Shown piece after piece: positions 53,628-62,561 of a DNA stretch of 64,000 bases. The notes beneath the pieces are model-generated. The model saw only the letters and a program-made list of their open reading frames with translations. It did no database searches and was not told where the DNA came from. Each line of letters begins with the position of its first letter. Position 1 is the stretch's first letter. A program made the translations under genes and the position numbers. The stretch is from Halorubrum laminariae (GTDB lineage: Archaea > Halobacteriota > Halobacteria > Halobacteriales > Haloferacaceae). The stretch covers positions 310,001-374,000 of the forward strand of contig NZ_JANHDL010000002.1 of NCBI RefSeq assembly GCF_024494655.1. Direction: 5' to 3'.

Positions 53628-54017
53628 CTACGAGAGGTCGATTGACGCGGAGTCGTCGTTACGGTCGAATTCGACCTCTAGCACGCCGTTGTTGAACGTC
53701 GCGTCCGCGGAGTGCTCGTCGACCGGGGCGGGGAGGTCGATCGTCTCGTCGTACTCCCGCCGGTCTGAGACCGCGGAGATGGTGAGCGCCTCGCCGTCAC
53801 ACTGCAGGGAGAGTTCCTCTTTCGAAACGGCCGGGAGGTCCGCGATGAGTCGGACGCCGTCGTCGGTCGCGTACGCGTCCACGTGTGTCGCGGAGCCGAA
53901 CCCAGCGTCGTCAGCGCCGGGTCCCGCGCCGGCGCTGGCGTTGGCCATCTCGTTCATCATCCGCTCGATCTCCTCGAAGAAATCGCCGAACGGATCGTCA
54001 CGGTCGTCTCTGTCCAT
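53628..54017 (-). CDS. Hsp20/alpha-crystallin small heat shock protein
   Basis: The protein has 129 residues. A Met/Gly-rich N-terminal region (DPFGDFFEEIERMMNEMANA) is followed by the alpha-crystallin domain (about 45-125) with VRLIADLPAVSKEELSL and the last strand FNNGVLEVEF. The usual C-terminal I-x-I motif is not evident; it ends SIDLS, which may serve as a weak form. It holds unfolding proteins for refolding. The start is the ATG at 54017, about 30 bases from a CCCGATAAG segment that may be its TATA region. It is convergent with the RimK-like gene. Confidence 0.88.
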   Translation of the reverse strand: MDRDDRDDPFGDFFEEIERMMNEMANASAGAGPGADDAGFGSATHVDAYATDDGVRLIADLPAVSKEELSLQCDGEALTISAVSDRREYDETIDLPAPVDEHSADATFNNGVLEVEFDRNDDSASIDLS

Positions 54018-54192
54018 ACGTCACCTGAAGCGGGTAATCCCGATAAGCCTTCTGTCGGTCACCGTATTGACCGCAGATTGACACGGAGCGGCCGCCAAGT
54101 CACCGATACCGTCCGTAACAAATACGAACGTCTGTGACGGACACAGCCCGACTGAGTCGGATTTAAGTGCCTGCGGGTGTCCTATTTCGGAT

Positions 54193-55245
54193 ATGAGTAA
54201 ATCATATCTCGCTGCGGGTGATGACGTGAGCGACGATGAGGTCGTCCGCGTGGGGCTCAACGGGTTCGGCCGGATCGGGCGGAACGTGTTTCGCGCGGTC
54301 CTAGAGAGTCCGCGGATCGAACTGGTGGGAATCAACGACGTGATGGACTTCGACGACATGGCGTACCTCGCGAAGTACGACACCGTCATGGGCCGGCTCG
54401 ACGGCGTCGAGCGCGACGGCGACGCGCTCGCGGTCGGCGGCACGTCGGTCGATCTGTACAACGTCCAAGACCCGGCCGGCCTCCCGTGGGACGAACTCGA
54501 CGTGGACGTGGCCTTGGAGTGTACGGGCGTCTTCCGCACCCGCGAGGACGCGAGCGCGCACCTCGACGGCGGCGCGGACACCGTCATCATCTCCGCGCCG
54601 CCGAAGGGCGAGGAACCGGTCAAACAGCTCGTCTACGGCGTCAACCACGACGAGTACGACGGTGACGACGTGATCTCGAACGCCTCCTGTACGACGAACT
54701 CCATCACGCCCGTCGCGAAGGTTCTCGACGCGGAGTTCGGCATCGACGCCGGTACGCTCACCACGGTCCACGCGTACACCGGCTCCCAGAGCCTGATCGA
54801 CGGGCCGAAGGCAAAGACCCGACGCGGCCGCGCCGCGGCTGAGAACATTGTTCCCACGTCGACCGGAGCCGCCGGGGCCGCCCAAGAAGTCCTCCCGCAA
54901 CTCGATGGAAAGATCGACGGGATGGCGATGCGCGTTCCCGTCCCCTCTGGCTCTATCACCGAGTTTGTGGTCAGCCTCGACGAGACCGTCACCGCCGAAG
55001 AGGTCAACGCCGCCTTCCGCGACGCCGCCGACTCCGGCCCGCTCGCGGGCGTCCTCGGCTACACGGACGACGAGGTTGTCTCAAGTGACATCGTCGGGCT
55101 CCCCTTCTCCAGCTACGTCGACCTCCAGTCGACGAACGTGATCGCCGGCGGGAAGCTGCTGAAGATCCTGACGTGGTACGACAACGAGTACGGCTTCTCA
55201 AACCGCATGCTCGACATGGCCGCGTACGTCCACGACGAGGCGTAA
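54193..55245 (+). CDS. gap: Glyceraldehyde-3-phosphate dehydrogenase (type I)
   Basis: This 350-residue phosphorylating GAPDH of the bacterial type has RVGLNGFGRIGRNVFRAVLE near residue 19 and the catalytic Cys in ISNASCTTN near residue 160, as well as PVPSGSITEFV in the catalytic domain and NEYGFSNRML near the end. It interconverts glyceraldehyde 3-phosphate and 1,3-bisphosphoglycerate. A weak TATA-like ATTTAAG at 54161-54167 lies 26-32 bases before the ATG. It precedes pgk by 95 bases in the same direction, so both steps around 1,3-bisphosphoglycerate are encoded together. Confidence 0.95.
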   Translation: MSKSYLAAGDDVSDDEVVRVGLNGFGRIGRNVFRAVLESPRIELVGINDVMDFDDMAYLAKYDTVMGRLDGVERDGDALAVGGTSVDLYNVQDPAGLPWDELDVDVALECTGVFRTREDASAHLDGGADTVIISAPPKGEEPVKQLVYGVNHDEYDGDDVISNASCTTNSITPVAKVLDAEFGIDAGTLTTVHAYTGSQSLIDGPKAKTRRGRAAAENIVPTSTGAAGAAQEVLPQLDGKIDGMAMRVPVPSGSITEFVVSLDETVTAEEVNAAFRDAADSGPLAGVLGYTDDEVVSSDIVGLPFSSYVDLQSTNVIAGGKLLKILTWYDNEYGFSNRMLDMAAYVHDEA

Positions 55246-55340
55246 TCCGCCGCGTCGAAGTCGTCGCGTCGAAATCGCCGCATCCCCAATCGACCGCCCG
55301 GAAACCCACCACTAAGTAGCATACCGTTCACCATTCGCTC

Positions 55341-56564
55341 ATGTCTACGTTCGCAACCATCGACGATCTGCCAGCCGACTCGCGCGTCCTCGTTCGACTC
55401 GATCTGAACTCGCCGATAGAGGAGGGACACCCGCAGGACAACCGCCGCTTCGAGCGTCACGCGGAGACCGTCCGCGAACTCGCCGATGCGGGCCACCGCG
55501 TCGTCTGTCTGGCCCACCAAGGCCGCCCCGGCCGCGACGACTTCACCAGCCTCGCGGGGCACGCCGACATCCTCGCCGAGCACGTCGGCCGCGTGGTCGG
55601 CTTCGTCGCTGATACCTACGGCGACGAGGCACTGGACGCGATCGACGCCCTCGACGCCGGCGAGATACTCCTCTTGGAGAACACGCGGATGTGCGACGAC
55701 GAGCTGCCGGAGGAGTCGCCCGAAGAGAAGGCCGAAACCGAGTTCGTTCGGACGCTCGCGGCGCACGTCGACGCGTACGTCAACGACGCCTACTCGGCGG
55801 CGCATCGCAAGCACGCGTCGCTGGTCGGCTTCCCGCTCGTCCTCCCGTCGTACGCCGGTCGCGTGATGGAGACGGAGTACGAGGCCAACACCGCCATCGC
55901 GACCCGCGAGTTCGACGGCCCGGTGACGATGGTCGTTGGCGGAACCAAAGCGACTGACGTGATCGGCGTGATGGACGCCCTAGACGACCGGGTCGATCGC
56001 TTCCTGCTGGGCGGCGTCGCCGGCGAGCTGTTCCTGCGTGCCGCGGGCCACCCGGTCGGCCACGACGTGGGCGAGATGGACCTGTTCGACGAGCAGTGGG
56101 AGCGGAACCGCGAACTGATCGAGTCGGTATTCGACGATCGCGGCGACGCGATCCGCCTCGCGACCGACCTCGCGTACGTGGGGGAAGACGGCGGTCGCGC
56201 CGAGGTCGCCGTCAACGACATCGACGAGAAGACCGAGGGGTTCCTCGACGTGGGGTCGGAGACGGTCGCCGACTACGAGCCGCCGATCCGCGAGTCCGAC
56301 GCCGTCTTCGTGAAGGGGGCACTCGGAGTCTTCGAGGACGAGCGGTTCGCCGACGGCACCGTCGGCGTGCTGGAGTCGATCGCCGAGACGGACTGCTTCT
56401 CCGTCGTCGGCGGCGGCGACACCTCGCGGGCCATCGAGATGTACGGCCTCGACGAGGGCGACTTCTCGCACGTCTCCATCGCGGGCGGCGCGTACATCCG
56501 CGCGCTCACCGGCGAGCCGCTCCCGGCGGTCGAGGTACTGGAGGCGGCAGCGGACCGACAATAG
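55341..56564 (+). CDS. pgk: Phosphoglycerate kinase
   Basis: PGK transfers phosphate between 1,3-bisphosphoglycerate and ADP. The 407-residue protein has RVLVRLDLNSPIEEG near residue 20, the substrate Arg region of the N-domain (HRVVCLAHQGRPGRDDF near residue 52), MVVGGTKATDVIG near residue 195 and the nucleotide-binding GGGDTSRAIEMYGLD near residue 357. The ATG at 55341 is a good start. It has its own 95-base upstream region after gap. The pair lacks other glycolytic genes here. Confidence 0.96.
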   Translation: MSTFATIDDLPADSRVLVRLDLNSPIEEGHPQDNRRFERHAETVRELADAGHRVVCLAHQGRPGRDDFTSLAGHADILAEHVGRVVGFVADTYGDEALDAIDALDAGEILLLENTRMCDDELPEESPEEKAETEFVRTLAAHVDAYVNDAYSAAHRKHASLVGFPLVLPSYAGRVMETEYEANTAIATREFDGPVTMVVGGTKATDVIGVMDALDDRVDRFLLGGVAGELFLRAAGHPVGHDVGEMDLFDEQWERNRELIESVFDDRGDAIRLATDLAYVGEDGGRAEVAVNDIDEKTEGFLDVGSETVADYEPPIRESDAVFVKGALGVFEDERFADGTVGVLESIAETDCFSVVGGGDTSRAIEMYGLDEGDFSHVSIAGGAYIRALTGEPLPAVEVLEAAADRQ

Positions 56565-56588
56565 GCACGTAGCGGCGCGTTCGACGGT

Positions 56589-57050
56589 CTATTCCTCGTT
56601 GAGGTCGAGATCGAACTGTTCGTTTTCGGAGACCGCGTTGAGCACAACGCTCGTGTTCGACTCGCGGATGTCGGCGTCGGTGAGGATCGACTTGATCTGG
56701 TCGTTCATTCCGTCTGTGTCAGTGAACTTCCCGATCGCGATCACGTCGTAGTCGCCCGTGACCTCGTAGACGCTCACCATCTGTTTCTCCTGACGGAGCT
56801 TCTCCGTCACGTCGGGGAGCGCGCTGCCCTCTACCTTGAGCTGGAGCACTGCCGTCACGTCGTAGCCGAGCTTGTCGTAATCAACGATAGGCGTGTAGCC
56901 GCGGATCACACCCTCGTCTTCGAGGTCCCGCAGATGATTCGAGACGGTCGTGACCGACACGTCGAGATCGTCGCCGAGGCTTCGGAGGCTCGCGCGGCCG
57001 TTACTGAGAAGGGAGTTGACGAGTTTCGCGTCGAGGTTTTCGTACGTCAT
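56589..57050 (-). CDS. lrp: Lrp/AsnC-family transcriptional regulator
   Basis: The 153-residue protein has an N-terminal winged helix-turn-helix ([20 protein letters not shown] near residue 25) and a RAM ligand-binding domain (about 65-145: [11 protein letters not shown], then [15 protein letters not shown]). The ATG at 57050 is used, not the GTG one codon upstream. It is divergent from glnA; in Halobacterium an Lrp gene next to glnA regulates it and transport genes, so nitrogen and amino-acid control is likely. A TATA-like ATTATAAA (57082-57075) lies 25-32 bases before the start. Confidence 0.92.
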   Translation of the reverse strand: MTYENLDAKLVNSLLSNGRASLRSLGDDLDVSVTTVSNHLRDLEDEGVIRGYTPIVDYDKLGYDVTAVLQLKVEGSALPDVTEKLRQEKQMVSVYEVTGDYDVIAIGKFTDTDGMNDQIKSILTDADIRESNTSVVLNAVSENEQFDLDLNEE

Positions 57051-57074
57051 CACACCTAACCACGTGCTCGGGGG

Positions 57075-57082
57075 TTTATAAT
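57075..57082 (-). promoter_or_regulatory. TATA box of lrp
   Basis: The minus strand reads ATTATAAA, 25-32 bases before the ATG at 57050, consistent with a leaderless lrp transcript. Confidence 0.6.
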
Positions 57083-57140
57083 TTTACGAACGTCCAGCAT
57101 TCTCGCGCCACTGGCGGTTCATGCGCCAAGCGATAAGGCC

Positions 57141-57146
57141 TTTATA
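57141..57146 (+). promoter_or_regulatory. TATA box of glnA
   Basis: TTTATA lies 31-36 bases before the ATG at 57177. The two divergent TATA boxes are 58 bases apart, so Lrp bound between them could control both. Confidence 0.55.
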
Positions 57147-57176
57147 CTGGCAGATAACGAATGAACCGTCCAGAAC

Positions 57177-58547
57177 ATGACGGACGAACACGCAAAACCT
57201 GACGGCGGTCTGACAGAGAAGGAACAGGCGGTACTCGACGAGATCGAAGAGGAGAACGTCGACTTCCTCCGCCTCCAGTTCACCGACATCCTCGGGGTCG
57301 TGAAGAACGTCTCCGTCCCCGCCCACCAGGCGGAGAAGGCGTTTACCGAGGGCATCTACTTCGACGGCTCCTCCATCGAGGGGTTCGTGCGCATCCAAGA
57401 GTCGGACATGCGGCTCGTCCCCGACCCCGACACGTTCGCGGTGCTCCCGTGGCGCAGCGACGGTAACGGCGACAGCGGGACCGCGCGGCTTATCTGTGAC
57501 ATCGTGACCACGGAGGGAGAACCGTTCGTTGGTGGCCCGCGTCAGGTTCTCAAGAGCGTTCTCGAGGACGCAGAGGAGATGGGGTACTCCGTTTCGGTCG
57601 GTCCCGAGCCGGAATTCTTCCTGTTCGAGAAGGACGACGACGGCAACGCGACGACGATCCCGCACGACAACGGCGGCTACTTCGATCTGGCTCCCAAAGA
57701 CCTCGCGAGCGACGTCCGCAAGGAGATCATCTTCACGCTCGAAGACATGGGCTTCGAAATCGAGGCATCCCACCACGAGGTCGCCGAGGGCCAACACGAG
57801 ATCAACTTCAAGTACGACGACGCGCTCACGACCGCGGACAACATCGCGACGTTCCGCGCCGTCGTCCGCGCGGTCGCGGAACAGCACGACCTCCACGCGA
57901 CGTTCATGCCCAAGCCGATCTCGGCGATCAACGGCTCGGGGATGCACAGCCACATCTCGCTTTTCGACGAGGACGGCAACGCCTTCGCCGACGACGACGA
58001 CGAATTCAACCTGAGCGAGACCGCCTACCAGTTCATGGGCGGCATCCTGAACCACGCGCAGGCGTTCACGGCTGTCACCAACCCGACCGTGAACTCCTAC
58101 AAGCGGCTGGTGCCCGGCTACGAGGCACCGATCTACGTCGCGTGGTCCGACACGAACCGCTCGGCGCTCGTCCGTGTCCCCGACGCCGCGGGGGTCTCGG
58201 CGCGCTTCGAGGTTCGCAGCCCCGACCCGTCGTGTAACCCCTACCTCGGCATGGCGTCGCTCATCGCCGCCGGCCTCGACGGGATCAAAAACGACGCCGA
58301 CCCCGGCGATCCGGTCCGCGAGGACATCTACGAGTTCGACGACGAAAAGCGCGAGGAGTACGGCATCGACACGCTCCCGCCGAATCTCGGCGCTGCCGTC
58401 GAGGCCCTCGAAGCCGACGACGTGATCCAAGACGCACTCGGTCCCCACACCTCCGAGAAGTTCGCTGAGGCCAAGTCTCAGGAGTTCAGCGAGTACCTCA
58501 CCCAAGTCTCGGAGTGGGAAGAAGATCGCTACCTAGAGACGTTCTAA
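57177..58547 (+). CDS. glnA: Glutamine synthetase
   Basis: GlnA makes glutamine from glutamate, ammonia and ATP. The 456-residue type I enzyme shows [11 protein letters not shown] near residue 61, the metal/ATP segment [12 protein letters not shown] near residue 140, [13 protein letters not shown] near residue 250 and the [19 protein letters not shown] region near residue 330. No adenylylation Tyr of the NLYDLP type is evident near residue 395, where the text reads [15 protein letters not shown]. It stands alone, divergent from lrp, and is followed by a T-rich stretch. Confidence 0.96.
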   Translation: MTDEHAKPDGGLTEKEQAVLDEIEEENVDFLRLQFTDILGVVKNVSVPAHQAEKAFTEGIYFDGSSIEGFVRIQESDMRLVPDPDTFAVLPWRSDGNGDSGTARLICDIVTTEGEPFVGGPRQVLKSVLEDAEEMGYSVSVGPEPEFFLFEKDDDGNATTIPHDNGGYFDLAPKDLASDVRKEIIFTLEDMGFEIEASHHEVAEGQHEINFKYDDALTTADNIATFRAVVRAVAEQHDLHATFMPKPISAINGSGMHSHISLFDEDGNAFADDDDEFNLSETAYQFMGGILNHAQAFTAVTNPTVNSYKRLVPGYEAPIYVAWSDTNRSALVRVPDAAGVSARFEVRSPDPSCNPYLGMASLIAAGLDGIKNDADPGDPVREDIYEFDDEKREEYGIDTLPPNLGAAVEALEADDVIQDALGPHTSEKFAEAKSQEFSEYLTQVSEWEEDRYLETF

Positions 58548-58569
58548 GAGCACTCTCGACGCCGCGTTC

Positions 58570-58590
58570 TGTCTTTCTATTTTTCCGCTT
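58570..58590 (+). terminator. T-rich terminator after glnA
   Basis: About 25 bases after the glnA stop, TGTCTTTCTATTTTTCCGCT gives a T-rich tract that fits archaeal intrinsic termination. Confidence 0.5.
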
Positions 58591-58744
58591 CGCTACGTCT
58601 CTCAGTCCGTTTGTCGCTGCTCCCCGCACTATCGACGGTCCGTCTCGCGCGACTGGATCGTTCTCGCATCGTTCGCTCGCAACAGCGGTGCGGCCGCAGT
58701 CGCCGAATTCGATCGGCGGCGCGGACGGAATCCGAATTCACCGG

Positions 58745-59731
58745 TCAGTGCCGTCCGGGACGGGTTGCGTCGCGTCCGCGATCGGCCACGGCCGGCAGCG
58801 CGATGACGACCACGACCGCGACGGTAGTCGCGACGAGCGTGACGAGAAGCGAGTCCGAGAGCGCGTACGCGCCGACCCAGAGCCCGCCCGTGAGCGCCAG
58901 CGCCGGGATGACGACCCGAACCGGCACGGGAGGTTCGTCGCCGTCGACGAACCGCCAGCCGACCGCGCCGCCGACGCCGGTGGCGATCCCGATGCCCGCC
59001 TCGACGACCTCACCGGTGTGACCGGCGGTGACCGCGAGGCCGGCGGCGACGACGGAAAGGGCCGCGGCCGCTAAGAACGCCGGCGTGGGATGGAGCGCGG
59101 CGGTCGGGTCGTGCGGTGCGGTGTCGCGTTTGCACCGGAACCGGGGATCGCCAGCGAGCCGGAGTCCGCCGGCGACGACGCCAGCGCCCATGGCGACACC
59201 GACGACCACGTCGACGAGGTAGTGAACCTCGATGACAACGCGGGAGGCGGCGACCGCCGCCGCGACCACGCCCGCGCCGAGGAGACGGGACCGCTGCGTC
59301 CAGAATCGGTCGTACAGCAGCGCAAGCGCGCCGTACGCGGCCGCTCCGCCAGTCGCGTGGCCGCTCGGGAAGCCGAATCCGTCCGAGAGCACCTGCGCCT
59401 CAAACCAACCGGCGAGCAGTCCGGGAAGCCACGTCGGTACGTCCGCTGGCGACATCGCACCGGGCGGTCGCGGCACCGCGAACCACGCCTTGCCCACCGC
59501 GACGACGGCGTACGCGCAGGTGACGACCGCGATCGCCGTCGCACCGGCGCGTCGCGGCGAGCCCGCGATCCCGTCGCCGGCGAACCAGTAGCCGACCGCG
59601 AGCAGCGCGAAGAGAAACCACGGATCCGCGAGGTGGGTGACGGCCGCGAAGACGACGACCGCGAACTCCGGGATCGCGTCGACTGCGACCGTCTCGCCGA
59701 CACCGCGCTCGGTTGGGACGAGTCCGGTCAC
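58745..59731 (-). CDS. PAP2-type membrane phosphatase
   Basis: The protein has 328 residues and about eight membrane helices. The three PAP2 motifs are in order: KAWFAVPRPPG near residue 83 (KxxxxxxRP), FGFPSGHATGG near residue 125 (PSGH) and SRVVIEVHYLVDVVVG near residue 165 (SRxxxxxHxxxD). Such enzymes dephosphorylate lipid or polyprenyl phosphates at the outer membrane face. The last 130 residues are additional helices beyond the usual core. The start is a GTG at 59731. It lies 43 bases after the YihY fusion gene on the same strand. Confidence 0.87.
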   Translation of the reverse strand: MTGLVPTERGVGETVAVDAIPEFAVVVFAAVTHLADPWFLFALLAVGYWFAGDGIAGSPRRAGATAIAVVTCAYAVVAVGKAWFAVPRPPGAMSPADVPTWLPGLLAGWFEAQVLSDGFGFPSGHATGGAAAYGALALLYDRFWTQRSRLLGAGVVAAAVAASRVVIEVHYLVDVVVGVAMGAGVVAGGLRLAGDPRFRCKRDTAPHDPTAALHPTPAFLAAAALSVVAAGLAVTAGHTGEVVEAGIGIATGVGGAVGWRFVDGDEPPVPVRVVIPALALTGGLWVGAYALSDSLLVTLVATTVAVVVVIALPAVADRGRDATRPGRH

Positions 59732-59774
59732 GCCGAGACCACAACCCGACGGACGGCCTCACTATTCATACCAC

Positions 59775-61091
59775 TCATTTTCGATCGCGTGCGTAGTCGA
59801 GCGCCTGTCCCGGCGTCTCGAGTAGGTTCAGACCGACGCCGACGAGGATGAAGAGCGTGTACAGCCCGAGCGTTGACAGCCCGAGGATCACCATCGCGGC
59901 GATCGCGTAGAGCCCGTTGAGCAGCGAGAACGCCCCGAGCGTCAGCACCGTTCCGTACAGCAACACGAGGTACGGCCCCCAACCCCGGGCGTGGCCACGG
60001 CGCATCCGGCTGCGAACGTATCGTTTTAGCTCGGCTTCGACCGCGGGTTTGTCGACGGTACGCTGCTCGACGTCGTCCTCGAACTCGTCGAACTCCGCGC
60101 GCAGGTCGCTGAGTTCCTCTCGCAGCGCCGCGACGTCCGGGGCCCCGCGCGGACGCTCCTCGTCGCCGGTACCGGCGGCACCGTCCGACTCGCCGTTCAT
60201 ACCCGTGGGTCGACCGCGGCCGTGTTGTAACTGCCGGTCCACGCCGTGGTGGCGCGGGGCGTCACCGGAGCCGACCGGAGGGTCCCCACCCGGGGACGCC
60301 CGGAGCCGATCGCGGTCGGCGAGCACGACGTTGACCACGCCGCCAACGACGACGACGACGGCGGCGAGGTACAGCCACGTGACGAGCAGCAGAATTCCGC
60401 CGATGACGCCATACACCTGATACTGTCCGGCGCTCGCGGCGTACACCTGAAACCCGGCCTGCAGGAGCGTCCAGCCGATCGCCGCGAACACCGCGCCGGG
60501 GAGCGCCTCCCGAACGGAGACCGACGGCTCCGGGAGCAGGAGGTACAGCGGAAGGAACACGACCGCGAGCACGGCCGGGAGGACGAGAATGCTTGCCACC
60601 TCGACCGCCGGGATGGCGTCCGCGGCCGCGACGAACGCGCCGACCCCGACCATCGTCCCGATACCGACGCCAACGGCAATCACGACCGCGATCGCGTCGG
60701 CGATCTGCTCGGAGAGGGTCGGCCGATCCTCGACGCCGTACAGCGTGCCGAACGCGGTGTCGAGCCCGCGGAACACCTTCAACGTCGACCAGAGCAGAAC
60801 TGCCAGTCCCAGCACGCCCGCCCCGGTTCGGCCGCCGGCCGAGGAGATTGCGGCGGCGACCGTGTCCTGTGCGGCCGGCGTGAGGAACTCGCCGGTGGCC
60901 GCGACGAGTCGTGCGGCGATCGCCTCGCCGAACACCGCGCTCGCGACGACGACGAGCAACAGCAGGGCGGGGACGAGCGAGACGAACGCGTAGTAAGCGA
61001 TCGCGGCGGCGAGAAACGTCACCTGCCGATCGGCGGCGACGCCGGCGACGCGGCGAACGGTGTCGACTGCGGCTGTCGGGAAGCGGGACAC
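59775..61091 (-). CDS. YihY/BrkB-like membrane protein fused to a coiled-coil/two-helix domain
   Basis: The 438-residue protein has a GTG at 61091 (SRFPTAAVDTVRRVAG). Residues 1-260 form a YihY/virulence-factor BrkB domain with six helices, including AAAIAYYAFVSLVPALLLL near residue 30 and GGILLLVTWLYLAAVVVV. A 45-residue polar joint is followed, from a Met codon at 60200, by a charged coiled coil (LREELSDLRAEFDEFEDDV) and two further membrane helices (LVLLYGTVLTLGAFSLL and the next). In other haloarchaea I would expect the second part as a separate gene; here no stop codon separates them. A TTG nine codons earlier is also open. Confidence 0.75.
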   Translation of the reverse strand: MSRFPTAAVDTVRRVAGVAADRQVTFLAAAIAYYAFVSLVPALLLLVVVASAVFGEAIAARLVAATGEFLTPAAQDTVAAAISSAGGRTGAGVLGLAVLLWSTLKVFRGLDTAFGTLYGVEDRPTLSEQIADAIAVVIAVGVGIGTMVGVGAFVAAADAIPAVEVASILVLPAVLAVVFLPLYLLLPEPSVSVREALPGAVFAAIGWTLLQAGFQVYAASAGQYQVYGVIGGILLLVTWLYLAAVVVVVGGVVNVVLADRDRLRASPGGDPPVGSGDAPRHHGVDRQLQHGRGRPTGMNGESDGAAGTGDEERPRGAPDVAALREELSDLRAEFDEFEDDVEQRTVDKPAVEAELKRYVRSRMRRGHARGWGPYLVLLYGTVLTLGAFSLLNGLYAIAAMVILGLSTLGLYTLFILVGVGLNLLETPGQALDYARDRK

Positions 61092-61195
61092 GCTCGGGAG
61101 TTCGCGCGATCGCGACAAAAACGGAGGGGTACGGCGGGACGCCGGCGACGCGCGTCCTCGACGAGACTGCCGCCCGGGCGGGCGGCGACGTGGTA

Positions 61196-62332
61196 TCAGA
61201 CGTCTGTGCCCTCGCTACCGAGCACCGCCTCGCGCATCGCCGGGATCGACGCCGTGCTCTTGACCGCAGTACCGCGGTAGTGGGCGCGGCTCGCCTCGTA
61301 GCCGGCCGCCCGCAGGCGCTCGACGAACTCGTCCATGCCGATCGCGGGCTCGCCCCACTGCTTGTACAGCCGGTGCTGGTCGTAGTGTGTGGGGGTGTCG
61401 ATCTCGATCGCGACCGTGTCGAGCAGCTTCCGCGCGCGCTTCGCCTCGCCCATGTCGTCTGTGACGCGGTCGCGGACCGCGCTCGCGAAGTTGGGGTCGG
61501 CGACGGGACCGAGCCAGATCGGGCCGGCCGTGAGCACGCGATCGCTCTCACAGACCGGACACGACTCGACGGGGTCGGCTATCAGCCCGGGGGTCGGTTC
61601 GCGCCAGAGGCAGTCCTCGCAGCCGTCGACGTAGCCGAGTTCGTCGATGCAGGCGTCGGCGGCCTGCGCGCCGGACTCCAGTTCGAGGTACGTCCGCGCG
61701 TAGTGACGCGAGACGTGCGAGCAGATCGGCCGGGCCGCCTTGTCGTAGCGCGCGGCGGTCCGGACGAGCGCCGATATCAGGGTCCGAAGACCCATCTCGG
61801 GATGATAGTCGGTGTTGCGGGGGACGGCACCGTACTTGCGGATCCCGCTCTGCAGGTGCGCGCCACAGAGCGGAGCGGTGTCGGTGGCCGTGACGCAGAT
61901 CAGGTTCCGCCCGTTCGCGAACGCGGCGTCGGCGAAGGGGATCGGGGTCCCGTACGGGTCGAGATCGACGATGTCGAACGGCCCCTCATCGTACAGGAGG
62001 GCGTTCACGTCTCGCTTGACAGCCGCTCCATCGAGGCCGTTGTCGGCGAGGTTCTCGGCCGCGAGGTCGACGGCGTCGGGGTCGATGTCGGCGCACGTCA
62101 CGTCGTATCCCTCCGCGGCGGCGCGGACGCCCCGGACGCCGGAGGCCGCCATGGCGTCGAGGTACGACGCCGCGCGGGGCTCGCGGTCGCGGTACGCGCG
62201 CAGCACCGCGACGGTGACGTCGCGGTTCAGCTCCTGTGTTGGGTTGAAGAAGACGCCGCCGCCGGTTCCCTCGCTCGCCCCGTCGCGTGCTTCCGGTACG
62301 GAGACGGTGACGCCGCCCTCCTCGATGTCCAT
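61196..62332 (-). CDS. trm1: tRNA (guanine26-N2)-dimethyltransferase Trm1
   Basis: Trm1 dimethylates G26 of many tRNAs. The 378-residue protein has [19 protein letters not shown] near residue 29, the SAM-binding [15 protein letters not shown] near residue 56 and the catalytic [16 protein letters not shown] near residue 120. The C-terminal zinc-binding CEDCLW and CPVCESD pairs are present. The ATG at 62332 ([10 protein letters not shown]) is the family-like start; the open frame upstream of it is not used. It ends 104 bases before the YihY fusion start on the same strand and is divergent from the repeat protein. Confidence 0.95.
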   Translation of the reverse strand: MDIEEGGVTVSVPEARDGASEGTGGGVFFNPTQELNRDVTVAVLRAYRDREPRAASYLDAMAASGVRGVRAAAEGYDVTCADIDPDAVDLAAENLADNGLDGAAVKRDVNALLYDEGPFDIVDLDPYGTPIPFADAAFANGRNLICVTATDTAPLCGAHLQSGIRKYGAVPRNTDYHPEMGLRTLISALVRTAARYDKAARPICSHVSRHYARTYLELESGAQAADACIDELGYVDGCEDCLWREPTPGLIADPVESCPVCESDRVLTAGPIWLGPVADPNFASAVRDRVTDDMGEAKRARKLLDTVAIEIDTPTHYDQHRLYKQWGEPAIGMDEFVERLRAAGYEASRAHYRGTAVKSTASIPAMREAVLGSEGTDV

Positions 62333-62561
62333 GCTCCGCGTTCGCCCATCCGGCACAAAAGGATCGCGCTCCGCGAGCGACGGGGAGACCGACGAGAACG
62401 GGGCACCAATCGCGGCGTCGCGGCAGAAGCACGGTGACTTTAGCCCGTCAGCGCGGATACACGGATATGTTCGTGACCACACCGAAGCGGCGAGTGGAGA
62501 CCGAAGGGTTCTGGCAGCCGGGAGCGGCGGGCCGGATTTTCGGTACGGAGGGGATGTGACG

